This document shows, piece by piece, positions 21,643-32,930 of a DNA stretch of 64,000 bases. The notes beneath the pieces were generated by a model that saw only the letters and a program-made list of their open reading frames with translations, did not search any database and was not told the DNA's origin. How positions within the stretch are numbered: position 1 is the first letter of the stretch; each line of letters opens with the position of its first letter. This DNA comes from Diphasiastrum complanatum (Eukaryota > Streptophyta > Lycopodiopsida > Lycopodiales > Lycopodiaceae): NCBI GenBank assembly GCA_029204225.1, contig CM055102.1, positions 50,571,918 to 50,635,917 on the forward strand. The letters run 5' to 3'. The translations under genes and the position numbers were made by a program.

Positions 21643-23115
21643 TGTGTGGGTGTTAACTACTCTCGCACATGCACTAGCTTGTCTTCTTCACCTGGTTCGA
21701 CAAGATTCATTGGTTGTGTTCGTGCAGGTCTCTCAAAGACTTGTTCCGCTGGTGCCTGACTTTGATCAGGTTCTCTTTGGGTTTGTGGCATCATGATTAC
21801 CACGTCGTCCAAGGTGTAAATCTTGAAAATCTCAGGCATCTCATGAATTGGCGCTCGTCGAGATTCCTCTTTTAGCATATTGATCTTAGCTTGAATGGTC
21901 ATTTTTTGATTTTCTGTCACCTATGTAGAATATGACATTGTATCTGAGTCTATCTGGATTGACTTCATGGAATCCAACATTTTCTTTTAACCCATTTTTG
22001 TCATTTCGATGGATTCATCCTTGTTGTCTTTCACCGGGACTGCCGTGACATTCGCCTCATGGTTGCGAATATCAAAATCCACTATAGCTATCGCCTCTTC
22101 AGGTAGATCACTCCATCAGATCACCTGGTTGTAGTGTTGCTTCAACTGATTCTTCTTATTCGCAGGTGCCTTGGGTGGATCGATTCTTGAGACTTTTGCC
22201 ATAGCAGACTTTTGTGGTGGTTGAGTTGGTACTTTCTTGGTTCTGTAACAATCTGGGTCCATAAGATGTAGGACCTGTTCATCAGTCAGCTCAATCTCCT
22301 TACTATAAGTTAGAGCATGTTGCCAAGGGACTAGATCATCGTTCATTGGGTTCTCAATAGGCTCCGCTGACAGCCATGCTACGTTTATCATATTCACCCC
22401 AAATGTGATTGGTGTGTCCATGGTGTAACATTTGGGTGAAGATGTACTAGGTTCTGAATCTGATTCATATTGACATGTCTGGTAGTCAATAGTTGCTAAT
22501 GCATCTGTCCATATCACAACATCCATCTTTGAATCATAGTGACCTCCCTTGGCTGGCCTTGGGCGATCAATCGTGTGATCTGTCGTGGATGATCCGTCAT
22601 CAGCTTTGGGTGCAATAAGTTTCACTGCCCATGTGGCTGGATCAACCTTTACAACCTGTTCTCTATTCTTGAAGGTGAGTTTTCCCATACCCCAGTTGTG
22701 TATTACTTGCGCAGTCGTCAACCACGATCTTCCCAGTAAAACATGGTATGTAGATGGAGATTCAAGTATATCTATGACTACAAAAGTAATCACATACTGC
22801 ATGGCTGCTATCTTTACAGGGATATCGGCAACTACACCTTTTGGTTTCACACATGATTGATCTAGCAGCTTGATGGCAAATCTTGTTGGCTTCAACCCTT
22901 GCAAACCCCATTTTTCATATAAAGTGGTGGAGATCAAATTGACACCCGATCCTCCATCTACCACTACTGCCTCGTCCTCGTATCTCTTGTGTTTCATGGG
23001 CAAAGTGATGTTGTGTTCCTCACTTTCTCATGCTGCTCCGATTTGGAGGACATTACTTGTTTCTTCATAGCCCGTACAATATATGGGCTCAGGCGCTACT
23101 GGCTCCTCATCCGCT
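21643..23115 (-). pseudogene. Gypsy A protease and linker region
   Basis: The frame 22116-23003 starts with HKRYEDEAVVVDGGSGVNLIST, the gypsy retropepsin site with D-G-G instead of the usual D-S/T-G. VLLGRSWL and VIHNWGMGKLTF follow. Downstream come a Pro/Ser-rich linker and a segment with YTLDDVVIMMPQTQ (21657-21920) that leads into RT at 17058. A few stops separate the frames, so the copy is dead. Confidence 0.8.
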
Positions 23116-25823
23116 TAAATGGATGTCCTTCATTGTTTTCTGAAGCTAGAAGTGCAACAAGGCTTCCAATTTGGATTTCATTCAAATCACCGCGCCATTT
23201 CATTTTTGCAGCTTTTACACTTTGTCTATTCTTCCTTGAGCCCACATAAATTTCACATTCCTCACCTTGCACAAGCTGCAGGAAATCATTATCTCGAGGA
23301 AGATCTGAAGGTTCGACATTCGTAGTTGATGTTCCTAATTTATGAGGCCAATGAAATTCATCAGTTGTTGATGTATGTTCGAGATTGAGCAAACTGATTT
23401 TTTGTTCCTCGAAAAAGTCCATCCACCAATGCTGATCAAACTCATCAAAAAAATAATAAGCTGCTTGAATACTTGATTCCAAAAAATTTAATGAGGCAAA
23501 TGGATCAATCTCACGATGTTCTCTTTGCGCCTTTTGTTTTTCTAGCAAGGACTTCAAGGGAGACAACACAACAAGCTTGACTTGAGTCGATGGAATGTTA
23601 AGCAAAAATCGAACTTCTTCAAGAGGTAGCCACGAAACTGAATTTGAAAATAGTTTGCCCCATAATAATATAATTTCTGATTCGTTACATTTGATTTTAA
23701 ATTGGTGCTGAAAGCTAATATCATTAATATTAGCTACGCATCGCTCTGTTTTGTTAGACGCCTTAACATAATCACGAAAATCATATGTGTGTCTGATTAA
23801 TGACACGTTTGGCTTTGGCACATACGATTCCTCAACAATGCTTTCTTGCGTCTCAACCTCTTAGAAAAGCAATTAAACATTTGATCAATTTGATCGTGGG
23901 TATGTCCTACCAACAAAAATCCTATTTTTACTTTTTTAAAAAAATTTCTCCACTAGCATTGACAAGTATGCCAAAACATTTTTATCTTTATTTTTCCTAG
24001 CAGTGTTGTCAAGCTGCAAATAAAGTATTTCTGGAAGATTTTCACCAAATTCGCAAATTATCTTATGTACAATGGTGATCGTCAAATTTGGATCATTTCA
24101 AACATTGGGATAAATAAAAAAGACCTTGGACTCCAAAGTGCCATTAAACACAAGTGCTCCAACGAGATGAACCTGAATAAAATCTACCTCGTTCAAATTG
24201 TTGGGTACTCTGACAAAATGAGGCAACATTGTTTTCTTCTGATCCATGCCATCAATAACAAGTCCCAGATATTTTTGTGGACATTCCAAATATTTCTTTT
24301 GATGCTTGGCCAACTTTTGTCTTTCAATTGTTTGTTGATCTCTGTGCAGTGAAGAGCTTTTGTAGCATCCACTGAAAATACAATGATTCACTTATTCAAT
24401 AAAATAAAGATCATACCATAATGGTGTTCAAAAAGACTGCAACATAATGGTGTTAAAAAAGACTATTACATAAATTTTTTCAAAACAGAAAGCATTAAAA
24501 TGAATGACAAATTTGATTAATATTTACCTTTCTTGTCATTGGTCTTTGCAAGTTGTTTTGCAGACTTTAACAACTCGCAAGTGGAGCATACTGTCATTTG
24601 TGATTTTTTGGGAATCTTTACCAGTCCAAAATCTCTTTTCCAAATTCTAAGAAAATATGAGTAACTCAAATAGGGAACATTTTTTGTTTTTGCAAACACT
24701 TTGTACATCAAAATATTTCTAATTTTGTAAAATTATCCGGCAAGTGAAAATATAAGAAATTAGGCAATTTTTCTCCGTGCACATCTATGAAATACTTTAG
24801 CCAAGCAATTGGATTTAAAGCATCTGGAGAAACAGTTTGACCCTATAAGGATCCTCGTAATGTTGGGTCTTTCTGAAGTCATGCATGCATTCATTAAAGC
24901 CGTGAGTTTCCGATTGCGTGAACTGCTTTGTAAGCTTTGTGACAAACCTCCAAAGCATTTAAAAAATACGAAAATGAATTTTTGTCCGGCCTCACTATTG
25001 TACACAAATAGTAATTTCTCTCATCCTTACTTCGTGAAAATAAGTTTGATCTTAATTCTTCAATTCCTCTGATATTCAGCTTTTGCAAACAACAGGATGA
25101 GCAGCAAATAATATTCTGTACCTTTCAAATCTCAGATTTTGTAATCAATTGTTTTTGACGATTCCTTAAATTAGGTGAGGATCTCAAGTTTCTCTTGTAT
25201 TTTTCTTTTTGTTTTGAGTCTGATCTATAAATTGAACTTGTGACACTAGTAGGTACTTGAACTGGTTGAGAAGGTCGTGGAATTTCATGACTGGGAATTC
25301 TGGCTCCAACCCCAAGATATTTTGGACCCTCAGAAGGCTCTAAATTTTCAACGAATATAGCCCTTGTAGATTTAACACGACGAACATCACTTTGAGAAGG
25401 TCTCCTACGAACATGAGAAAAGCTTGAACGTCGCAGATCAACAGACTTACGTGGATCTGTTGATTTACTAGAATCAGTAACTGAGTGAATTGAAGCTTTT
25501 GACTCACCACTCAATGATTCAACTTGTTCAAAATAACAATGTTCTAGTTGTGCTGAGTCTGTATCTGAAGAGGAGGACGAGGTTGAAAGATTTGATACAA
25601 GCTGAGTTACAGACGTCATTTCTTGAAAAGTACTTGCTTGAGGAATTTCAGATGATGAACGGGTAAATGATGACGATGCCACATCGTTTACCAAAATATG
25701 TTCAGATTCAGGAGTGGCTTTATAAAAAAAGCTTTCATTGGGAATGTCAGATGAAGATGTTGCACTTGTTGCAACATATTGAGTTACAAGTACTGGAATA
25801 GAAGAGGTAGAACTACTTGACAT
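23116..25823 (-). pseudogene. 5' part of DUF7869-like putative transposase gene
   Basis: Exon 1 (start 25823, MSSSSTSSIPV) encodes a Ser-rich, probably disordered N-terminus with Arg-rich patches. Later exons carry motifs I associate with the uncharacterised DUF7869 family: IAWLKYFIDVHGEKLP with HLPDNFTK (about 24720-24830), YLSYSYFLRIWKRDF then CSTCELLK (24540-24700), IDGMDQKKT (about 24250), LYLQLDNTARKNK (about 24010), and VGHTHDQIDQMF (about 23890). A GT-AG intron of 156 bp lies at 24372-24527. The D-x-x-D, LDNT and GHTH-x-x-ID motifs suggest an RNase H-like fold acting on DNA. Breaks seen: a TGA near 24085, a shift in the A/T tract near 23935, and another near 23865. It then ends at the gypsy insertion. 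Confidence 0.65.
24372..24527 (-). other. Intron in DUF7869-like gene
   Basis: The donor GTAAATATT follows DKKG, and the acceptor TTTTCAG precedes the exon carrying IDGMDQ. The length of 156 bp is typical of the introns in this window. Confidence 0.7.
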
Positions 25824-26338
25824 CGTAACCTCAAAAAAAAATAGCTAAGCATAGAATCGTTCAAATAGTTAACACCACACTAAATGTGCTCCTCAAACAT
25901 AGCTGCAACCTATGCTGGTCATAGAACAAATAAAATCCTATGCGAACCTCAATAGACGTACACAGAAAAACCAACTAAATGCAAATGAGCAACAAGCCTA
26001 AAAAGTAACTGGTTAATAAAAATTTCCGGCGGCTACCATGCCTTAGATACTATTTGGCAGCATTTTTAGGGCTAGGGTTAGGGTTAGGTTTGGACTGTCC
26101 AGACTAATACTCGAGGTCAGCGTGGGGTGAGGTGAGTTTGGCAACTTGGTCCCGAAGTAAGCTGGAGGATTGGTGTGAGACGGGGGTCTCGAAAAAAAAT
26201 TATTTAAGGACTATAGTCCAAGCATAACTCACCTCATTTGTGAATTCAGAAGCCCACATGCTGCCAGAATATCGCTACGACCAAGTCACGGCTTTCTATA
26301 AGATTTTGCATACGTTCTCGCTTCCAGATTTCTTGACG
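25824..26338. other. Divergent intergenic region of the two-gene element
   Basis: This separates the minus putative transposase gene from the plus ParB-like gene. It holds degenerate palindrome half-sites (TAAGCATAG near 25845, CCTATGCTGGTCATAG at 25909) and a short GGGTTAGGGTTAGG phrase near 26077-26090. A possible plus-strand leader exon ends at a GTAAG donor at 26339. Confidence 0.4.
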
Positions 26339-26451
26339 GTAAGATTATTGTTATTTTCTAGCTTTACTCTATGCTTAGCATGGATAAGAAATTCTTGCAT
26401 TAGAAAATATTCATATTTTAATTTGTATTCATCTTCTTGCAACATGGGTAA

Positions 26452-26922
26452 CCTATGCTCAGCATAGGTGCCTGCACCAGTCCTCTCCTTTAATCTATGC
26501 TGAGCATAGGTTGTGCTCGGGTCCTTAGTAATATCCTATGCTCAGCATAGAATTCCGGCGTTATTTCTTTATTCTTACCACGGTTCGACCTATGCTGAGC
26601 ACAAGTTGCATCTCTGGTCCTCTTCCAACCTATGCTTAGCATAGGTTAGCAAGCAAATAGCGAAGACGTCCTATGCTCAGCATAGGTTGGACAAGAGCGC
26701 GCGTGTAACGACCTATGTTGAGCATAGGTACTATGTTGAGCATAGGATGTCTTCGCAATTTGCTTGCTAACTTATGCTGAGCATAGGTTGGAACAGGACC
26801 AAAGATGAAAGCTATCCTCAACTTAGGTCGAAAGGAGGTTAGAATTGAAGAATCTCGCCTCCGTCCTATGCTAAGCATAAGTTGTTAGTAAGGACTCGAC
26901 CACAACCTATGCTTAGCATAGG
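26452..26922. repeat. Cluster of 11 palindromes CCTATGCTNAGCATAGG
   Basis: Copies start at 26452, 26494, 26535, 26589, 26629, 26670, 26712, 26730, 26771, 26865 and 26906. Each is an 8-bp inverted repeat around one variable base; five are perfect at all 16 arm positions. Further degenerate copies lie at 26369, 27541, 29273, 29327 and 29412, all inside the plus gene. Conservation of the palindrome while the spacers differ points to a protein-binding site rather than a simple satellite. Confidence 0.95.
26587..26832. repeat. Fold-back (inverted repeat), about 100-bp arms
   Basis: The left arm (about 26587-26686) and right arm (about 26731-26832) are reverse complements with scattered mismatches. 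For example, GTTAGCAAGCAAATAGCGAAG near 26644 pairs with CTTCGCAATTTGCTTGCTAAC near 26751. The spacer is about 45 bp. The arms carry several of the 17-bp palindromes. Confidence 0.8.
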
Positions 26923-27153
26923 TCGCTACTCGTATTTTCTTGTTTTACAACGCTTTGTCTCAGAAAAGTGATCCTTTTGAGATGTTTTAATAAGAAAATA
27001 TGTTGAATTTGTAGTTTTGTTTTTTAATTTTTTTTCACAAAAATGGCTTGTTTTATTAGAGTTTTCAGCATTTTCATTAAGATAGCATTTTAAATTTTCC
27101 TAAAATGTCTTTTTTTTTTTGCAGATTTTCAATTGTCTTTGATAATTTTCAAA

Positions 27154-30100
27154 ATGTCGAGGATTTCTTTTAAAATTTTGGGGAAATCTCAAGATATTCC
27201 GTTAATAGATAAGAAAAAATTCATGCACTATTTCACCAAAGGGGTCAACAACACAAAGCTTTCGGAGCTTTTTATTCATTTAGCTGAGAAGCCTGGCAGA
27301 GGAGACTCACAATTCAAAGTTCAAGAAAGATTGCTTGTTGATCAACCAGATGAGGATCAAGAAGAAGGTTTTGTGAATATACTGGTAAAGGAGACGGATA
27401 AATCTCATTCTATTTTCATTCTGAACAAGACTATGATAAAGATCTGACTTTGTCAGGATGAGGCCATCAAAGCCTATTTTGATAAAGCTCTAGTTACTTT
27501 GGTGAGTAATTATTAAATAAATTTTTAATCATGTTTGTTTCATGCTTAGCATAGTTGTTATTAGATATAAAATTATTTAAACTTTTAGATTTAAGCTTTT
27601 AGTCATTATATTTTAAACTTGATTTTTGTTTCTATCCAGAGCATGAAGCAATGCTTAAAAATGGTTTTAGCTGCTATTGCTGAGAATAAAGATCCGGTCT
27701 ATTCATTACGGAGTTCAAAAGGTGTATCTATTGGACCTCGCAAGCCCGCTTCTACCACTGCTCGGGTCACAAAGCCGGCCTCTGAAAATGTTGAGGATGA
27801 AACCGTAGCCGTCTCTCATCCCAAAAAAAAAAGATCTCATAATATTTCTGAGACTTTGCCCACTAGACCTAAGTCACGCCCAAAGACCATGGCTACACAT
27901 CGCCATAAGTCCATCCCTTCTGCTGAAAGCAAAAACGCCACCGAACCATCTTTGTCGCTACCTGGTGCATCCATCCGCCCATTACAAGACAGCTCCGAAC
28001 TTGCCAAATTAAGAAAGGATATCCATAAAACAAAAAAAAAAAAAAAAACAACTTTAATTTTAGACTTAAAACAGTGTGATAGGCCACCTGTAGACCCAAT
28101 AACAGGAGGAAGGCCAATGGAAGTTAGAGAGCCTAATGAAACATATGTACATAATTTAAAAATAAAATTTAAAGATCATACACAAGTCATAGTTACTCCC
28201 TTTGTTGTTTTGGTTGATCCCAACGAATGCAACGATGTTGCAAATTTTGATTTTTCTTTATTAGATTCATATCATTTTTTTGTTCTTGGGGGGATACACG
28301 GTTTACAAGCTCAAAAACAATTATCTCAAGAGTATCCCCATATCCCAAGCTTTCGAACTGTGAGTGTCATTGCATTTGCTGGCCTGAGAGTGGAAGAAGC
28401 GAAATTATTGGCTTGGGACCACAATATTGATCAACCGGATGAAGATGACCGTGATACAAAGATTTCGTTTTTTTCACAAAGAATACATGAGATTCTCGAA
28501 AGCAGGAGATGTGAATCAACTTGAGCTGAAAGCATTATGTGTTCAAGAGACAGGCCTGTCTTTTGATTCAAAAAATCCTATGTAGAGCCTTACTAAATAT
28601 GATAATTTTTTTCAGCTTGCTTTTCGCAGTGGCCATGTAATTTGTTTGGCTATGCTCGTCATGGAATGCTCTGGTCATAATATATGTTATAATTTTCTTA
28701 AATTTTTTTATCAGGCTACAATTTTGCACTCAATTTTAATATTGGTTAAATTCTTTATCAATTAAATTTTATTTTCTATTTCAGGTTTGGGCCCTTGTTG
28801 ATAAATTTTTTGATAAGTAAGAAACTTTTCAAATAATAGGCCAACCTGCTCAGGGTGTCTCAAAGTCCAAAAAAAAAGTTGTGAGCACTGAAACTCTGAA
28901 GCCAATCTCTACTGAAATTGAAATATCAGAGTGGAAGAATATGCAAGGGATTAGCTCTTCAGAGCTAATAATAAGTGTTCTTTCAAAAGTTGCCGATGTA
29001 TGGGAAAAGAATTTCAGAGGTAATAATCATAATTTAAATATCTATTTTCATGTTACCTTTTTTAATAAAATGATTTTCATAATTTGGTTGGATTTTTAAC
29101 AATTATATTTTTTAAATGCAGGCACAAATTATTTATGAAAGTTCAAGAAGCCCTTGTGAGAGGGTTAAATTGTCAAGATTTCGATGAGTGCCAAAGGCTT
29201 TATCCTCTGAGCAGCCGAAATAAAGCCCTAAGTCCATTTTTTATTTTGTTTAGAGACATGGTATTTATTTCACCCATGCTTAGCATAGGTGCTTATTAAT
29301 TGTTTCTTTTCTATATTCTATGTCTCTTATGCTAAGCATAGTTTTTTTTTTTATTTAATTATTATTTTTTGATAAGTTAAGTCTCCTATTCTATTTTATA
29401 TTTTTTTGTCTCCCATGCTAAGCATTGTTTTTTCCTTTTCAGTCTCTCGAAGACAAAAAAAAACAAAGTTCTGAGACATGTTCTGAAGGCAAAAACAAAA
29501 AAAAGGGACAGGAAGAGATTGGCACAAGGTGAAACCATTGCGGAGGAGGATTCATTAGAGACCTATCTTTCCAAAAGTGTTGGTGATCAACCATGCTTTT
29601 ACTCTGTTGAGGAGGGCGATTGCAGAGAAATTTCAAAATTTTTAAGAAAAAAGCCTTATACACTCTGCATCGTCTTTCAGATGAAAGAATTATTAAATGA
29701 TGATATTTTTTTCAAATTCACTGAAATCCATAGTTTATGCAGGGCTTTCTTGAAGTCACAACTTCTCCAATTTGGAGAGTTGTTATTTTTCATTCTTTTT
29801 GACAGTCAACATCAATACCTTTCTATAATGCGGGAATTGAGAATGTTGTGTGGTAAGTTCTAAAGTTCCTGATTAATCAAGTCATATTTTAATTCATAAT
29901 TTTATTTTAAATTTTCTATTTTAAAATTAAAATTTTAAATTGATTTTACTTGTAATGTTCCATGTCAAGTACAGGCCCAATGTCAAGAACTCGGGAGGAG
30001 CTCGACTTTGCAATGAAATAGAATACATAACCATCGGTTATTATTCTTTGGATAACAAACGTTCGATGTTGTATTATAACACTTCCGGACTGACAAGTTT

Positions 30101-30626
30101 TGGAAACTTGTTCCAATATCCAACTGTGACAAAGAATTAAAAAAATCCAATTACGGGTTCCGTGGCTTGTCCCTACCAAAAGCCACAACAATTAATTAAT
30201 CATTTAATTGATATTTTTTCTCACCTAGCTAATTGAGTTTTAGATTTATTTAGCGGTAGCGGCATACGAGCGCATATGCTATTCAGAAAGGCAGACATGT
30301 TTCTGTAGTAGATTTAGATACTAGTTTAGTTGATTTTTGTAAAAATGAGAATGAAATATCTTTCAATTTTGCCAAATGAATTATCTGAGATGGGAAAGAG
30401 TTTGGACAGCGAGGATACGATAATTCCCTTGTCCAAGGAACCTCAGCCTCTTGCTAGTGGAAACGTAGATGACACAGGAGAATTTGCTGATGTCTTGGTT
30501 AAAGATTACAATGTAGTAACTGTAGTCGAGGAAATTGTAGAAGAGGTGCCACTTGATAGTATAGTGGCTACTCAAAAAAAAGCAAAAGAAAAAGATGTAA
30601 ATGACATCGATGATTTTTCGGAATAA
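27154..30626 (+). pseudogene. ParB-like domain gene, decayed, multi-exon
   Basis: A first coding block (ATG 27154, MSRISFKILGK) leads to a 138-bp GT-AG intron (27502-27639, phase 0). The long block 27640-28490 follows: a basic, Pro/Ser-rich region with nuclear-signal-like PKKKR, then a domain with YHFFVLGGIHGLQAQKQL, IPSFRTVSVIAFAGL and VEEAKLLAWDHNID. That order resembles the ParB/sulfiredoxin-like fold (G-G/N-H-R...A, then D/E-E-A-x-x-L-A-x-x-x-N), although the usual N of GNH is Ile here. Later blocks lie at about 28510-28820, 28880-29020, 29130-29270, 29520-29850 and 30330-30626, the last an acidic C-terminus (VNDIDDFSE). Breaks: TGA 27445-27447, a shift near 28485, TAG 28583-28585 and TAA 28818-28820. 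It is divergent from the DUF7869-like gene. Confidence 0.5.
27502..27639 (+). other. Intron in ParB-like gene
   Basis: The donor GTGAGTAAT and an acceptor ending TCTATCCAG join the two coding blocks in phase 0. Confidence 0.7.
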
Positions 30627-31430
30627 AATTTTTTCTTTTGTTTTAAAAAATAATTGTGTTTTTATTTTTTGATGTATTGTGTTTTGAATTCTTTTTTATT
30701 GATTTAATATTTTTAAATTTATTTTTGAACGATTTAAAACTTAAAATTTGAAATATTTAAAAAAATTTAACATTGATAATTATTACCAAAAATTAAAATT
30801 GTAATGATTTGTCAAGTTTACAATATTTTAATTTTAGATGTATTTTTATAATATTTTTTGTAAAAAAAATATTGCTAAAAATTATAAGAAATGAAAAAAA
30901 AAAATTAGATTTTTTTCAGGGTGATTTAAATATTATCACAAATAATTTAATCACGAATATTGTGAACTAATTTTATTTGCGTTTATTTAATGTTTAAATA
31001 TCTAATAAACTTATGTGGGTGTAAGTTAAGATTTTCAAAATTTTAGAATTTCAAAAATTATTGATTCAAATTTTTAGCATAATTTAAAAAATATTATTTT
31101 TGATACAAGATTTGTAATTTAGAAAACTTTTTAAATTCAAAAAAAAAAACTATAACTTTTGTTTTTAGTAAGCAAATTTTTTTTTTAGGTATTTTAGTGG
31201 TTGTGTATCTAATGATTTTATTTTAAACAGTATTATTATTTAATATAACCTAATTTTAAGTTATTTATAAAAATCTATTGACCAAATTTTTGTAGTTTAA
31301 ATTATTTTTTGCAAAATACAGTATTTTTTGCAAAATACAGTATTTTTTTACCATTACAATATATTTATTTGAAGCATTTTAAATTTGGATACTTTTTAAA
31401 AAAAATTAATGAATTTAAAAAAAAATGGGT
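30627..31430. other. Very AT-rich noncoding stretch
   Basis: About 800 bp are dominated by A/T runs such as TTTAAAAAA and ATTATTTTT, without ORFs. It holds the 3' flank of the ParB-like gene and, if the element has a right end before gypsy C, that end. No inverted repeat to the left flank was found. Confidence 0.5.
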
Positions 31431-31439
31431 TATTGGGTA

Positions 31440-31856
31440 ATCTTGAAAGATGATCAGCCAAGAAATGTTGTAATCCTTTTCGAACAACTCCTCAAAAGTT
31501 GAATTCTAGAAGAATCAATAGCCATCGTGCAATTCTTCTTGTTTTACATGGTTTATTTAGTAGATACAGGAGAGTGTGATGGTCGGTATAAAAAACAAAG
31601 AGCTGGCCTACCAAATAATGACAAAATTGTTGAACCACATAGACCATTGCTAGTGCTTCTCTATCAGTTGTGAATGATTGACTGCAGCTGGAATCAGTTG
31701 ATGGCTTAGGAAACGGATTGGAAAATCCTTTTCGATCTCTCCGGGTTGCGTTAAAAACACACCAATGACATACTTACTAGCGTCCACGTGCTCCTTGTTG
31801 TAATCAGGCACGCGAAAAATTGGTGCGGTGGCTAAAAGCTTGTTTGAGGTCTTCAA
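31440..31856 (-). pseudogene. Gypsy C RNase H region
   Basis: The frame reads APIFRVPDYNKEHVDASKYVIGVFLTQ, then FPIRFLSHQL and NHSQLIEKH, followed by a decayed WVVQQF-like stretch. This is the RT-connection and RNase H start of gypsy Pol, with D-A-S and G-V-F-L-T-Q in place. Confidence 0.75.
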
Positions 31857-31918
31857 AGGCTTTAATGCGTTCTTTTGTCCACTTTGGATCAGTAACGATT
31901 TTGTATACTGACATTGCC

Positions 31919-32930
31919 TTATTGGCGTAGTGCTAGTAAAACATAAATTTCTTTCACGGTGTTTGGTAGCGGCATTTCCATAATTACCCTGACCTTTTCT
32001 AGATCAGTAACTATACCATTTCGAGAAATAATATGGCCCGGTACCACACCATGAGTAACCCAAATCTGACACTTTTCGGGATTCAATGATATTTCCAACC
32101 TTCGATAGTGAATTAATATTTTTTTAAGAGCATCGAGATGCTTATCTCCAGATGAATGTACACCAAGATCATTGACATAAATCTCTAAATTCTTGTGTAA
32201 AAGATCTTTGAAAGCGCATTGCATCACCCTTTGGAATGTTGATGGGGCATTGCAGATCTAATGGCATAACTATATACGCGAAGGTGCCAAACTTTGTAAC
32301 AAACACCATTTTGTAACGATCTTTAGGAACAATCTAGACTAAGAAATACCCACTAAAACCATCCAAAAAGCTAAAAGCTTCTGCTCCTACCATATCTTCG
32401 AGGATTTGTGTGGATAGAGGTAACGAAAAATGATATTTCTTTGTCTCATCATTGAGTTTTTTCAAATCTACACAGATACGGAGTTTGCCATTTTTATTTG
32501 GTACCACCACAATTGACGATACCCAACTTGTATGCTTGATTTCATAAATGAAACCAACATCAAGAAGCTTTTGAAGGTCTTCTCGGATCTTCTCTCTATA
32601 GACAGGGTTGGTGCGATAATATTTTGCTCTTATAGGTGTTGCACCATCTTGCAATGGAATCGTGTGCACTGCAATTTCGGGAGGTACCCCCTTTATTTAT
32701 TTATAATTCCATGCAAACACATATCTATATTTGCACAATAACTTTTCCAAATTCCATAACTGGGTTGGATTCACACAAGCCCCAACATCGTGCACAAAAT
32801 GATCTATATCCTCATCACTATTCTCGAGATTTAGAGGTATTATCATTGTAGGTCCCTCAAAAGAAGTTGATGGTGGTTGAGGTTCTTGTTTTGGCTTTAC
32901 CAGACTGAGGATCATGTCATCAGTCGGCAA
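31919..32930 (-). pseudogene. Gypsy C reverse transcriptase, inactive
   Basis: Motifs in order: HTIPLQDGATPI, GFIYEIKHTSWVSSIVVV, PNKNGKLRICVD, FLDGFSGYF, and then in another frame IYVNDLGVHS. The catalytic Y-x-D-D box has its first Asp changed to Asn. Frameshifts lie between 32227 and 32334. Confidence 0.8.

Larger units (their letters stand above)
16571..23115 (-). mobile_element. LTR-less Ty3/gypsy fragment (gypsy A), split by copia
   Basis: Minus-strand gypsy sequence occupies 21643-23115 (protease and linker) and 16571-17058 (reverse transcriptase), separated by the copia-type element 17064-21637. Only protease through early RT is present; there is no gag, integrase or LTR. Its left edge is inside RT just after a GTYAYKVM-like motif, and its right edge is just before the protease region. 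Both flanks are parts of the DUF7869-like gene. The same segments occur in gypsy B at 38.0-39.8 kb, which confirms its identity. Confidence 0.85.

Noticed and set aside
22585-22860. 91-aa plus-strand ORF within gypsy A, with a counterpart at 39321-39596
   Set aside because: The two look conserved only because both are antisense to the same gypsy protease region.
26077-26090. GGGTTAGGGTTAGG resembling a telomere repeat
   Set aside because: Only about two units long, so it is not evidence of a telomeric array.
26452-26922. Regularly repeated short sequence resembling a CRISPR array
   Set aside because: Spacing is irregular, the repeats are perfect palindromes of 17 bp with no unique spacers of constant length, and the setting is a plant genome with introns.
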